Shown here: piece by piece, positions 48,647 through 56,983 of the stretch
How the letters are laid out: every line of letters starts with the position of its first letter
How positions within the stretch are numbered: the first letter of the stretch is position 1
Origin: Petropleomorpha daqingensis
GTDB lineage: Bacteria > Actinomycetota > Actinomycetes > Mycobacteriales > Geodermatophilaceae
Assembly: GCF_013408985.1 (NCBI RefSeq)
Contig: NZ_JACBZT010000001.1
Span: 372,001-436,000 of the forward strand
Reading direction: 5' to 3'
DNA length: 64,000 nucleotides
The notes under the pieces: model-generated
Told to the model about the DNA's origin: nothing
Seen by the model: only the letters and a program-made list of their open reading frames with translations
Database searches by the model: none
Made by a program: the position numbers and the translations under genes

Positions 48647-51600
48647 ATGGGCCGCCCTCTGGCGATCGACGACCTCGCCGACCTGCAGCTGCCCGGGGAG
48701 CCGGCACTGTCCCCCGACGGCCGCCAGGTCGTCTACGTGCTGCGCACCACCGACACCGCGGCCGACGCCGACCTCCGCTCCCTCTGGTCGGTGCGCGCCG
48801 ACGGGGAGGGCTGGGGCGAGCCGTTCCGCCTGACCCGCGGCAGGGCCGACAGCTCCCCCGCCTTCTCACCGCGCGGCGACCGGATCGCCTTCCTGCGCGG
48901 CGGCGACGGCCCGGCGCAGCTGCACCTGCTGCCGCTCGGTGGGGGTGAAGCGGAGCGGGTGACCGAGCTGCCGCTGGGCGCCGGCGCCCCGGTGTGGAGC
49001 CCCGCCGGCGACCGGATCGCCTTCACCTCACCGGTCCACCTGGGGGCGCCGGCCGAGCACGCGCCCGTGGTCACCAGCCGGCTCGGGTACAAGGCCGACG
49101 GCGCGGGCCTGCTGGGCACCGTCCGCTCGCACGTCCACGTGCTCGACCTCGCCAGTGGCGAGGTGCGGCAGCTGACCGACGGCGACTGGCACGCCGGTCC
49201 GCCCGCCTGGTCCCCCGACGGCGCCCGGCTGGCCTTCGCCGCGGGCCTCGACGCCGACGCCGACCTCACCGGGCGCTCGGCGGTGCACGTGGTCGACGCC
49301 GCTGGCGGACAGCCCGACCGGGTCGGGCCGGCCGACGGCGTCGCCGGGCCGCTGCTCTGGACCGCCGACGGCACCGCGCTCCTGGTCGCCGGTCAGCGCG
49401 CCGTCGAGGTCGGCCACACCGAGCTGCTGCGGGTCCCGCTCGACGGGTCGGCGGTGCACGACCTCGCCGCGCCCCTCGACCGCAACGTCATGCCCGGCGG
49501 GCCCGGCTACCCCGGCGGGCTGCCGCAGCTGACCCCGGACGGCGGCTCGGTCGTGTTCTGCGTCCGCGACCGCGGCTGCTCGCACGTCGTCCTCGGCCCG
49601 GTCGACGGCTCGCAGCCGCCCCGGCCGCTGGTCGCCGGCGACGACGTCGTCGTCTCGGGCCTGTCGGTGGCTGCCGGTCTCGCGGCGGTGGTGCTCGCCG
49701 ATCGTGGGACCTACGGCGAGGTCGCCGTCGTCCCGCTCTCCGGCGGGGAGCCCACCCGGCTGACCCGGCACACCGCGACGAGCCTGCCCGACGTCGACCT
49801 CGCCCGGCCCGAACCACGCACCTTCCGGATCGCCGACGGGACCGAGGTGCACGGCTGGCTGCTGCGCGACCCGGCCGCGCCGACCCCCGGCCCGCTGCTG
49901 CTCGACGTGCACGGCGGGCCGCACAACGCGTGGTCGCCGGCGGCCGACGCCGCGCACCCCTACCACCAGGCGCTGGCCGCCCGCGGCTGGTCGGTGCTGG
50001 TGCTCAACGTGCGCGGCAGCGACGGCTACGGCCGTGACTTCTTCACCGCCGCGGTCGGCAACTGGGGCGTCGCCGACGAGCGCGACTTCCTCGACCCGGT
50101 CGACGAGCTCGTCGCCGAGGGCATCGCCGACCCCGACCGGCTGGCGCTGACCGGCTACTCGTACGGCGGCTACACGACCTGCTGGCTGACCGGCCGCACC
50201 GACCGGTTCGCCGCGGCCATCGCCGGCGGCGTCGTCGCCGACCTGACCAGCATGTGGGGCACCTCCGACCTCGGCGGCCTGCTCGGCGGCCTGGAGTGGC
50301 CCGACCCGTTCACCGAGCGCGAGGCGCTCGCCGCGATCAACCCGTGGACCCGCGTGACCGAGGTCCGCACGCCCACCCTGGTGCTGCACGGCGGCGCCGA
50401 CGAGCGCTGCCCGGCCGGCCAGGCGGAGATGTGGTTCGCCGCGCTGCGCTCCCGCGGCGTGCCGACCGAGCTCGTGCTCTACCCGGGCGGCTCGCACCTG
50501 TTCATCCTCGACGGCCGCCCCTCCCACCGGGCGGACTACAGCCGGCGCATCCTCGACTGGACGGAGCAGCACGTGACCCAGACATCCGCACGCCCTCAGC
50601 TCGACCGGGCCCACTGGCAGCAGCGCCTGGACGAGCTGGCCGCCAAGCACGGCGTGCCCGGCGCGACGCTGGCGATCCTGCGGCTGGGCTCGGGTCCAGG
50701 CGGGGACGACGAGCTGGTCGAGGCGGCCACCGGCGTGCTCAGCAAGAACACCGGCGTCGAGGTCACGACCGACTCCGTCTTCCAGATCGGGTCGATCACC
50801 AAGGTCTGGACGGCGACGCTGGTGATGCAGCTCGTCGACGAGGGGAAGCTGTCCCTGGACGCGCCGATCGCCGAGGTGCTGCCGGACCTGCAGCTCGTCG
50901 ACGCCGACGTCGCCAAGCAGGTGACGATGCGGCACCTGCTGACCCACACCAGCGGCATCGACGGCGACGTCTTCACCGACACCGGCCGGGGGGACGACGT
51001 CCTCGAGAAGTACGTCGCCGCGCTGGTCGACGCCCCGCAGAACCACCCGCTGGGTGCCACCTTCTCCTACTGCAACTCCGGCTTCTCGCTGGCCGGCCGG
51101 GTGATCGAGGTGGTCACCGGCCAGACCTGGGACGCCGTCCTGCGCGAGCGGATCATCGAGCCGCTGGGCCTGACGCACACCTCGACGCTGCCGGAGGAGG
51201 CGATCCTGCACCGCGTCGCCATCGGGCACATCGCGCCGCACCCGGAGGACGACCCGACGCCGACGACCACCTTCCTGCTCCCCCGCTCGCTCGGCCCCGC
51301 CGGTCTGATCAACGCGACCGCCCGCGACGTCACCGCCTTCGCGACGCTGCACCTGCGCGACGGCCGCGGCCCGGACGGCACGGCCCTGTTGTCGGAGTCG
51401 GCCGTCGCCGACATGCAGTCGCTGCAGACCGACCTGCCGGACAAGTACTCCCTCGGCGACTCGTGGGGGCTGGGCTGGATCCGGTTCGACTGGCACGGCG
51501 CCCGGCTCTACGGCCACGACGGGACGACGATCGGGCAGAACGCCTTCCTGCGCGTGCTGCCCGCGGAGAACCTGGCGGTGGCGCTGCTGACCAACGGCGG

Positions 51601-51985
51601 GCACCCGCGCGACCTGTACGGCGAGCTGTACGGCGAGATCTTCGCCGAGCTCGCCGGGGTGCAGATCTCCGAGCAGCTCGAGCCGCCGGCGCAGGCGCCG
51701 GAGGTGGACATCTCCCGCTACGTGGGCACCTACGAGCGCAGCTCGATCACCACCGAGGTGTTCGAGCGCGACGGCGGCCTGGTCATGCGGGTCATCCCGA
51801 CCGGCCCGATCGCCGAGTCGACCGGCGCGACGGTGGAGGAGATGGAGCTGCACCCGGTGGAGCAGGGCCTGTTCGCCACCCGGCCCGAGGGCATCGAGAC
51901 CTGGATGGCCGCGGTGTTCTACACGCTGCCCGACGGCAGCGAGTACCTGCACTACGGCGCCCGCGCCAACCCGCGGAAGGCCTGA
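48647..51985 (+). CDS. S9 prolyl-oligopeptidase-type peptidase fused to S12 beta-lactamase-type hydrolase
   Basis: 1112 aa in one uninterrupted frame. Residues 1 to about 642: S9 peptidase with N-terminal beta-propeller (WSPDGARLAFAAG-type repeats) and C-terminal hydrolase domain, catalytic Ser505 in GYSYGGY, Asp585 in GGADERCP, His617 in GGSHLF. Residues from about 643: S12 hydrolase with S716-I-T-K719, YCN in FSYCNSGF and GHDGTTIGQ in place of HGG. The joint (WTEQHVTQTS, GTG at 50573) has no stop. No signal peptide. S9 enzymes trim oligopeptides; the S12 half may release D-residues. The deacylase gene follows with a one-base overlap. Confidence 0.88.
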   Translation: MGRPLAIDDLADLQLPGEPALSPDGRQVVYVLRTTDTAADADLRSLWSVRADGEGWGEPFRLTRGRADSSPAFSPRGDRIAFLRGGDGPAQLHLLPLGGGEAERVTELPLGAGAPVWSPAGDRIAFTSPVHLGAPAEHAPVVTSRLGYKADGAGLLGTVRSHVHVLDLASGEVRQLTDGDWHAGPPAWSPDGARLAFAAGLDADADLTGRSAVHVVDAAGGQPDRVGPADGVAGPLLWTADGTALLVAGQRAVEVGHTELLRVPLDGSAVHDLAAPLDRNVMPGGPGYPGGLPQLTPDGGSVVFCVRDRGCSHVVLGPVDGSQPPRPLVAGDDVVVSGLSVAAGLAAVVLADRGTYGEVAVVPLSGGEPTRLTRHTATSLPDVDLARPEPRTFRIADGTEVHGWLLRDPAAPTPGPLLLDVHGGPHNAWSPAADAAHPYHQALAARGWSVLVLNVRGSDGYGRDFFTAAVGNWGVADERDFLDPVDELVAEGIADPDRLALTGYSYGGYTTCWLTGRTDRFAAAIAGGVVADLTSMWGTSDLGGLLGGLEWPDPFTEREALAAINPWTRVTEVRTPTLVLHGGADERCPAGQAEMWFAALRSRGVPTELVLYPGGSHLFILDGRPSHRADYSRRILDWTEQHVTQTSARPQLDRAHWQQRLDELAAKHGVPGATLAILRLGSGPGGDDELVEAATGVLSKNTGVEVTTDSVFQIGSITKVWTATLVMQLVDEGKLSLDAPIAEVLPDLQLVDADVAKQVTMRHLLTHTSGIDGDVFTDTGRGDDVLEKYVAALVDAPQNHPLGATFSYCNSGFSLAGRVIEVVTGQTWDAVLRERIIEPLGLTHTSTLPEEAILHRVAIGHIAPHPEDDPTPTTTFLLPRSLGPAGLINATARDVTAFATLHLRDGRGPDGTALLSESAVADMQSLQTDLPDKYSLGDSWGLGWIRFDWHGARLYGHDGTTIGQNAFLRVLPAENLAVALLTNGGHPRDLYGELYGEIFAELAGVQISEQLEPPAQAPEVDISRYVGTYERSSITTEVFERDGGLVMRVIPTGPIAESTGATVEEMELHPVEQGLFATRPEGIETWMAAVFYTLPDGSEYLHYGARANPRKA

Positions 51986-53475
51986 TGCCCTCGGCGGACG
52001 TCTGCGACCTCGTCCTGACCGGCGCCCGGGTGATCGACCCGGAGACCGGTCTGGACGAGGTCCGCGCGGTCGGCATCACCGGCGGCACGATCACCGCGGT
52101 CGCGCCGGCCGCGCCGCCCGCGCGGGAGACCTGGGACGTCTCGGGCCAGGTGCTCGCCCCGGGCTTCGTCGACCTGCACAGCCACGCGCAGTCGATCCCC
52201 GGTCTGCGGCTGCAGGCGCTCGACGGCGTCACCACCGCCCTGGAGCTCGAGGGCGGCGCGCTGCCCGTGGCCGTCGCCTACGCGCGGGCCGAGGCCGAGG
52301 GGCGGCCGGTCAACTTCGGCTACTCGGCGTCGTGGACCGACGCGCGCATGCACGTGCTCGACGGCGTCCCCCTGGAGACCGGCGGCGGGCTGGACATGTT
52401 CAGCGCGAACCAGCACCTGCCGAACTGGCGCGGACCGGCGTCGTCGGGCGACGTGTCGCGGATCCTCGGCCTGCTGGAGGAGGCGGTCGGCGACGGCGCG
52501 CTGGGCATCGGCGTGCTGGTCGGCTACGCGCCGGACAGCGGCCGGGCCGAGTACTTCCGGCTGGCCGCGCTGGCTGCCCGGCTCGGGGTGCCCACGTTCA
52601 CGCACACCCGCTTCATCTCCACCGAGGAGCCGGGCACCTCGCTGGAGGGCGCGCTGGAGGTCATCGCGGCGGCGGCCGGCACCGGCGCGCACATGCACAT
52701 GTGCCACGTGAACAGCACGTCGTCCCGGATGATCGACGAGGTCGCCGCGGCGATCGAGCGGGCCCGGCGCACCGGGGTGACGGTGTCGACCGAGGCGTAC
52801 CCCTACGGCGCGGGGTCCACGGTGATCGGGGCGTCGTTCCTCGCCCCCGAGGTGCTGTACCGCATGGGGCTCACGCCGTCGTCGCTGACCTACCTGGGCA
52901 CCGGTGAGCGGGTGGCCGACGCCGACCGGCTCGCCGAGCTGCGGGCCACCGACCCCGGCGGCCTGGCGGTCGTGCACTTCTTCGACGAGGACGACGACGC
53001 CGACCTCGCCGTCCTGGAGCGCTCGTTCCTGCTGCCCGACACCGCGATCGCGACCGACGCGATGCCGCTGGTCGGTCCGGGCGGCGCGCCGGCGGGCGAC
53101 GTCTGGCCGATCCCGCCGGACCTGTTCACCCATCCCCGCTCGGCCGGCTCGTACGCGCGCACGCTGCGCTGGCTGGTCCGCGAGCGCGGGGTGCTGACGC
53201 TGACCGAGGCGCTGCGCCGCTCGTCGCTGCTGCCGGCGCAGATCCTGGAGGGCGCCGTCCCGGCGATGCGGCGCAAGGGCAGGGTGCAGGTGGGCGCCGA
53301 CGCCGACCTCGTCGTCTTCGATCCCGCGACGGTCACCGACCGGGCCACCTACACCGCGGTCGCGCCGTCCAGCGGCTTCCGGCACGTGCTCGTCGGCGGC
53401 ACCCCGGTCGTGCGCGACGGCGAGATCGTGCCCGGGGCGCTCCCCGGCCGCCCCATCCGCGCTTTATCGCGATAA
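51985..53475 (+). CDS. N-acyl-D-amino-acid deacylase-like amidohydrolase
   Basis: 496 aa, ATG sharing one base with the upstream stop (TGATG). The amidohydrolase HxH motif is in FVDLHSHAQ near residue 64; further metal-site candidates are FTHTRF and MCHVNSTS, and the catalytic Asp is in AIATDAMPL. In known D-aminoacylases a Cys in a GNCG segment bridges the metals; here the equivalent place reads ALELEGGALP, so the metal bridge may be Glu and the specificity different. The C-terminal MRRKGRVQVGADADLVVFDP is typical of the family. No signal peptide. With the NSAR-type enzymes it would supply free D-amino acids from N-acyl-D forms, or cleave D-terminal amides. Confidence 0.85.
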   Translation: MPSADVCDLVLTGARVIDPETGLDEVRAVGITGGTITAVAPAAPPARETWDVSGQVLAPGFVDLHSHAQSIPGLRLQALDGVTTALELEGGALPVAVAYARAEAEGRPVNFGYSASWTDARMHVLDGVPLETGGGLDMFSANQHLPNWRGPASSGDVSRILGLLEEAVGDGALGIGVLVGYAPDSGRAEYFRLAALAARLGVPTFTHTRFISTEEPGTSLEGALEVIAAAAGTGAHMHMCHVNSTSSRMIDEVAAAIERARRTGVTVSTEAYPYGAGSTVIGASFLAPEVLYRMGLTPSSLTYLGTGERVADADRLAELRATDPGGLAVVHFFDEDDDADLAVLERSFLLPDTAIATDAMPLVGPGGAPAGDVWPIPPDLFTHPRSAGSYARTLRWLVRERGVLTLTEALRRSSLLPAQILEGAVPAMRRKGRVQVGADADLVVFDPATVTDRATYTAVAPSSGFRHVLVGGTPVVRDGEIVPGALPGRPIRALSR

Positions 53476-53527
53476 AGCGCGCGTGCTTTATCGCGATAAA
53501 GCACGTGGTTAGGCGCGCGAAACCACC
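53458..53527. terminator. Tandem palindromes between convergent genes
   Basis: Two consecutive perfect 24-bp palindromes (53458-53481 and 53482-53505), both built on CTTTATCGCGATAAAG, then a GTGGTT/AACCAC stem (53505-53527). The first contains the stop codon of the deacylase. Termination is the simple reading; the identical cores could also be a protein-binding pair. Confidence 0.6.
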
Positions 53528-54252
53528 TAGAGGGGGAGGCAGAAGGCGTCGGGGTCGTCCGGGCACTGCGTGCCGGTCCGGACGGCGGTCACGTGCAGCT
53601 CCCGCTCGACGAGGGTCTGACCGTCCTTGACCCGCAGGTGGTCGATGCGCGCCTGCAGGGTCGGGAACACCTCGGCCCGGCCCTGCGGCGTGGCCGCGGT
53701 GACGGCCTGGTCGAGGACGACGTAGCCGGTGACCACGTGCTGCATGCCCTGCTCCCAGAACCTGTCCGAGGTCGGCAGCGGCGGGTAGTCGGTGCAGTAG
53801 ACGTCGTGCCCGGGGCTGGGCCCGAAGAAGACGCCGACGTCGCCGATGTCGCCCGGCGTGGCCGCGCCCGGCGTCACAGTGAGGTGCGCGGCCAGCCCCC
53901 AGTAGTCCCCGGGGTTCCCGCTGAGCGAGAAGTTCACCGCCACGTACTGCAGCGACGGCCCGCTGACCGGGCAGCCGTCGCTGAACTCGGGGAACGGCGG
54001 GACCAGGCCGGTCCGCACCGGGTCGACGGTGACGTCCAGGTGCAGGCCACCGGGGCCACCGCCGGTGAGGTCGGTCGAGACGATCGTCACCGGCCCGGGA
54101 GGAGCGGTCGTCGGGGCGGCAGTGACGGGCGCGGCGCTCGACGGCTGCGTCGTCTGCTCCTCCGGGTGGGCCATCGCGTCGACGAACCCGCAGCCCGCGG
54201 CGGTGAGGACGACGGCCAGCAGCGCGACGACAGCACGAACCCCGCGGATCAC
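53527..54252 (-). CDS. Putative lipoprotein of unknown function
   Basis: 241 aa, GTG 54252. The N-terminus has a lipoprotein signal (hydrophobic ALLAVVLTAAGC, Cys at about residue 21), then a Thr/Pro/Ser-rich linker (about 30-55) and a beta-rich domain with Cys residues at SDGCPVSG, DVYCTDYP, TQCPDD and AFCLPL that could form two disulfides. I do not recognise the domain. It is convergent with the deacylase and lies 62 bp from the third gntR end, apparently as a single gene. Confidence 0.8.
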   Translation of the reverse strand: MIRGVRAVVALLAVVLTAAGCGFVDAMAHPEEQTTQPSSAAPVTAAPTTAPPGPVTIVSTDLTGGGPGGLHLDVTVDPVRTGLVPPFPEFSDGCPVSGPSLQYVAVNFSLSGNPGDYWGLAAHLTVTPGAATPGDIGDVGVFFGPSPGHDVYCTDYPPLPTSDRFWEQGMQHVVTGYVVLDQAVTAATPQGRAEVFPTLQARIDHLRVKDGQTLVERELHVTAVRTGTQCPDDPDAFCLPL

Positions 54253-54313
54253 GGGGCGGAGAATGCCACTCCGGAACGGTTCCGCGCCGCAACCCCTACC
54301 CGGACGTGTGACG

Positions 54314-54970
54314 TCAGGGACGCGACAGGTGACTGATCACCGAGGCGCCGAAGAACTCGATGTGCGCGCGCATCTCCTTGCCGGCCAGCTCGGGGTCGCG
54401 GTACTGCACCGCCTGCAGCACCGGGCGGTGCAGCTCGGCGATGGCGTGCAGGTCGGAGTGGCTCTTCAGGGCGCTGACCAGGCTGCGCGCCTCGACCCGG
54501 AGCGACCGCCAGACGTCGAGCAGCACGTCGTTGCCCGAGGCCTCGACGATGATCTCGTGGAAGCGGGTGTCGGAGACCATCAGCGCGTGCAGGTCGCCGT
54601 CGTCGGCCGCCCGGCGCATCGCGGCGAGCTCCTCACCGAGCGCGGCGAGCTGCTCCTCGCTGATGCGGGCGGCCGCCTCCCGGCCGGCGACCTCCTCGAG
54701 CGCGGCACGCACGGGGTAGATCTGGATCAGCTCGTCGGTGGTCACCTCGCGCACCCGGGCACCGCGGTGCGGCTGCGACTCGACGAAGCGCATCGCCTCG
54801 AGGTCGCGCAGCGCCTCGCGCACCGGGGCCTGGCTGACCCCGAACTCGGCGGCGACGGCGCTCTCGACGATGCGCTCCCCCGGCCCGTAGGTTCCGTCGA
54901 GGATCCGCTCGACGATGCGCTCCTTGATGGCGTCACGCAGGAGACCGGTGCGCTGTGGCAGCTTCGCCAT
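54314..54970 (-). CDS. GntR-family regulator, FadR/FCD subgroup (third of three)
   Basis: 218 aa from ATG 54970 (ribosome site GAGGGGGG); a nine-codon extension would run over a half operator. Winged helix at about residues 5-70 with recognition helix [19 protein letters not shown] domain with DTRFHEIIVEASG and HIEFFGASVISHL. It diverges from the kinase-pair operon and has an operator on its own promoter, so autoregulation and control of the divergent operon are likely. The recognition helix is nearly the same as in the regulators at 13.2 and 30.0 kb. Confidence 0.92.
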   Translation of the reverse strand: MAKLPQRTGLLRDAIKERIVERILDGTYGPGERIVESAVAAEFGVSQAPVREALRDLEAMRFVESQPHRGARVREVTTDELIQIYPVRAALEEVAGREAAARISEEQLAALGEELAAMRRAADDGDLHALMVSDTRFHEIIVEASGNDVLLDVWRSLRVEARSLVSALKSHSDLHAIAELHRPVLQAVQYRDPELAGKEMRAHIEFFGASVISHLSRP

Positions 54971-55007
54971 GCGCCCCCCTCTCATCGATAGACCCATCCG
55001 AGACAGG

Positions 55008-55049
55008 CCGGTTATCGATAGTTAGCGGTCCGAGGCGCCGTCGTGTCAA
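55008..55049 (-). promoter_or_regulatory. Third gntR promoter with operator
   Basis: Reading leftward: -35 TTGACA (55044-55049), 18-bp spacer, -10 CTAACT (55020-55025), followed by CCGGTTATCGA (55008-55018, two mismatches to the operator). A further half-site, ATCGATAG, lies at 54984-54991. Confidence 0.65.
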
Positions 55050-55096
55050 GAAGCGATCGCCGAACGCCAGGCTGCGACGCGGGTCACGGCAAAGGG

Positions 55097-55130
55097 TTGA
55101 CGCGCGTCACACCACATGCTTGATTATCGA
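55097..55130 (+). promoter_or_regulatory. Promoter of the kinase-pair operon with operator
   Basis: -35 TTGACG (55097-55102), 17-bp spacer, weak -10 TTGATT (55120-55125), overlapped by TTGATTATCGA (55120-55130, one mismatch to TCGATTATCGA). The start codon is 83 bp further on; the 243-bp intergenic region shows no other gene. Confidence 0.7.
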
Positions 55131-55213
55131 TTGTTCGCCGCCGAGCCGCTCCGTGCGCCCGCGGCGGACGCCTTCCGCCGGTACGGCACACCACGACTCA
55201 CGACGGAGTGGGC

Positions 55214-56983
55214 ATGAGCGACGAGAGCAAGGTCCTCGCGACCTTCCACGGGGACGACGAGTTCCCGGTGCAGTGGGATGAGGGCCAGAAGGAGCTCTTC
55301 TGGGTCCACGACGACCTGCACATCCCCAACCCCGTCTCCCCCATGTACGCCGACATCGGCGGCTGGTGGCTGAAGTGCGACTACATGTTCCGCCGGTTCG
55401 GGACGCCGTTCGCCGCCGACTGGATCTCCAAGATCGTCAACGGCTACGTCTACACCGCGGCCATCCCGGCGACCCCGGGCCTGTCCGCCGAGGCCTCCGA
55501 GTACGGCAGCCGGTACACCCCGCGCGTGCCGCTGGACCCGCAGGACCCGGGTGAGCTCGGCGCCTACATGGGCTGGACGCTCCCCTACTACGCGGAGAAC
55601 TTCCTCGTCTGGTGGCGCGACCGGCTGCGCCCCGAGATGGAGCACAACTTCGTCCGCTTCGACGAGTACGACTACGACGGCGCCAGCCTGGTGGAGCTCG
55701 CGATCCTGCTCGAGGACGCGATCGACATGCACGACCGGCACTGGCAGATCCATTGGGTGCTCAACTTCGCCCAGTTCTCCTCGACCCTGGCGCTCAACGC
55801 AGCCGTCGCCGCGGCTAAGGGCGAGGGCGACCACTCCGCGCTCATGGGCCGGCTGCAGAGCTCGACGGTCAACCGCAACTGGGACTCCATCGAGGAGCTC
55901 TGGAAGATCAAGGAGTGGGTGAAGAAGGAGCAGGGCGAGGTCGCCCGCGCCTTCGAGAAGGCCACCGCCGGCGACGTGCTGCGCGCCCTGTCGGGCACCG
56001 ACGCCGGCCGCGCGTTCGTCGCCGAGCACATCGAGCCGTACCAGAAGACCTTCGGCTTCAAGTCGATGTACGCCCACGAGTTCTCGTTCCGCACCTGGCG
56101 CGAGGACCCGACCCCGATCGTCGAGGCCGTCCGCGGCTACCTCGAGACCGACTACGACTACCCCGCCGAGCTGCAGGCCGTCGCCGACGACCTGGAGAAG
56201 GCCAAGGCCGAGGCGTTCGAGGGCGTCGAGGCGGGCCCCGCCCGCGACGAGCTGGAGCGGGCGCTCGAGCTGTCGCTGCGGATGAACCCGCTGACGCCGG
56301 ACCACCACTTCTACATCGACCAGGGCACCAACGCCCGCGTGCGGCTGGTGCTCGTCGCGATCGGCCGCACGCTCGTCGAGGAGGACCGGCTCGACGACGC
56401 CGAGGACGTCATGTACCTCAAGTACAACGAGCTGCGCCGCCTCATGGCCGGCAGCAACTCGTTCGACGCCAAGGAGCTCGTCGGCGACCGCCGCGACGCC
56501 CGCGAGGACGCCTACGAGGTGCGCCCCCGCGACTGGATCGGCACCGCCACCGAGGCCTCGGTCGGCTTCCCCTACTGGTCGCTGTGGGCCTTCCCGGAGA
56601 AGCTCAACCGGCCGGCGCCGAGCCACGAGGGCGAGATCCCGGGCCTGCCCGCCTCGGCCGGCGTGGTCGAGGGCACCGCCCGCGTCGTCCTCTCCCAGGA
56701 GCAGTTCGGCGAGGTCCAGGAGGGCGAGATCGTCGTCTGCCGGATGACCAGCCCCTCCTGGGTCGTGCTGTTCACCAAGATCTCCGGCCTGGTCACCGAC
56801 GCCGGTGGCATGGCCTCGCACCCGGCCGTCGTCTCCCGCGAGTTCGGCATCCCGGCCGTCGTCGGCACCTCCGACGCGACCCGCAAGATCAAGACCGGGG
56901 ACCGGGTCCGGGTCAACGGCTCCACCGGCCGCGTCGAGCTCGTCGGCGACGTCCGGACGACGCCCGCCGCGAGCTCCCTGTGA
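55214..56983 (+). CDS. PEP-synthase-like phosphohistidine subunit (PpsA/CreH-like)
   Basis: 589 aa, ATG 55214. The C-terminal ~90 residues are the swivelling phosphohistidine domain of PEP synthase/PPDK (LPASAGVVEGTARVVLS, VTDAGGMASHPAVVSREFG with His536 as the phosphate carrier, IPAVVGT). The preceding ~480 residues are helical with many aromatics (GGWWLKCDYMF, DRHWQIHWVLNF). There is no PEP/pyruvate-binding TIM barrel, so it is not a PEP synthase. The arrangement, large His subunit plus separate ATP-grasp subunit, is that of phenylphosphate synthase of Thauera and CreH/CreI of Corynebacterium, which phosphorylate phenols. I infer ATP-dependent phosphorylation of a hydroxyl group of the pathway substrate. 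Confidence 0.85.
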   Translation: MSDESKVLATFHGDDEFPVQWDEGQKELFWVHDDLHIPNPVSPMYADIGGWWLKCDYMFRRFGTPFAADWISKIVNGYVYTAAIPATPGLSAEASEYGSRYTPRVPLDPQDPGELGAYMGWTLPYYAENFLVWWRDRLRPEMEHNFVRFDEYDYDGASLVELAILLEDAIDMHDRHWQIHWVLNFAQFSSTLALNAAVAAAKGEGDHSALMGRLQSSTVNRNWDSIEELWKIKEWVKKEQGEVARAFEKATAGDVLRALSGTDAGRAFVAEHIEPYQKTFGFKSMYAHEFSFRTWREDPTPIVEAVRGYLETDYDYPAELQAVADDLEKAKAEAFEGVEAGPARDELERALELSLRMNPLTPDHHFYIDQGTNARVRLVLVAIGRTLVEEDRLDDAEDVMYLKYNELRRLMAGSNSFDAKELVGDRRDAREDAYEVRPRDWIGTATEASVGFPYWSLWAFPEKLNRPAPSHEGEIPGLPASAGVVEGTARVVLSQEQFGEVQEGEIVVCRMTSPSWVVLFTKISGLVTDAGGMASHPAVVSREFGIPAVVGTSDATRKIKTGDRVRVNGSTGRVELVGDVRTTPAASSL

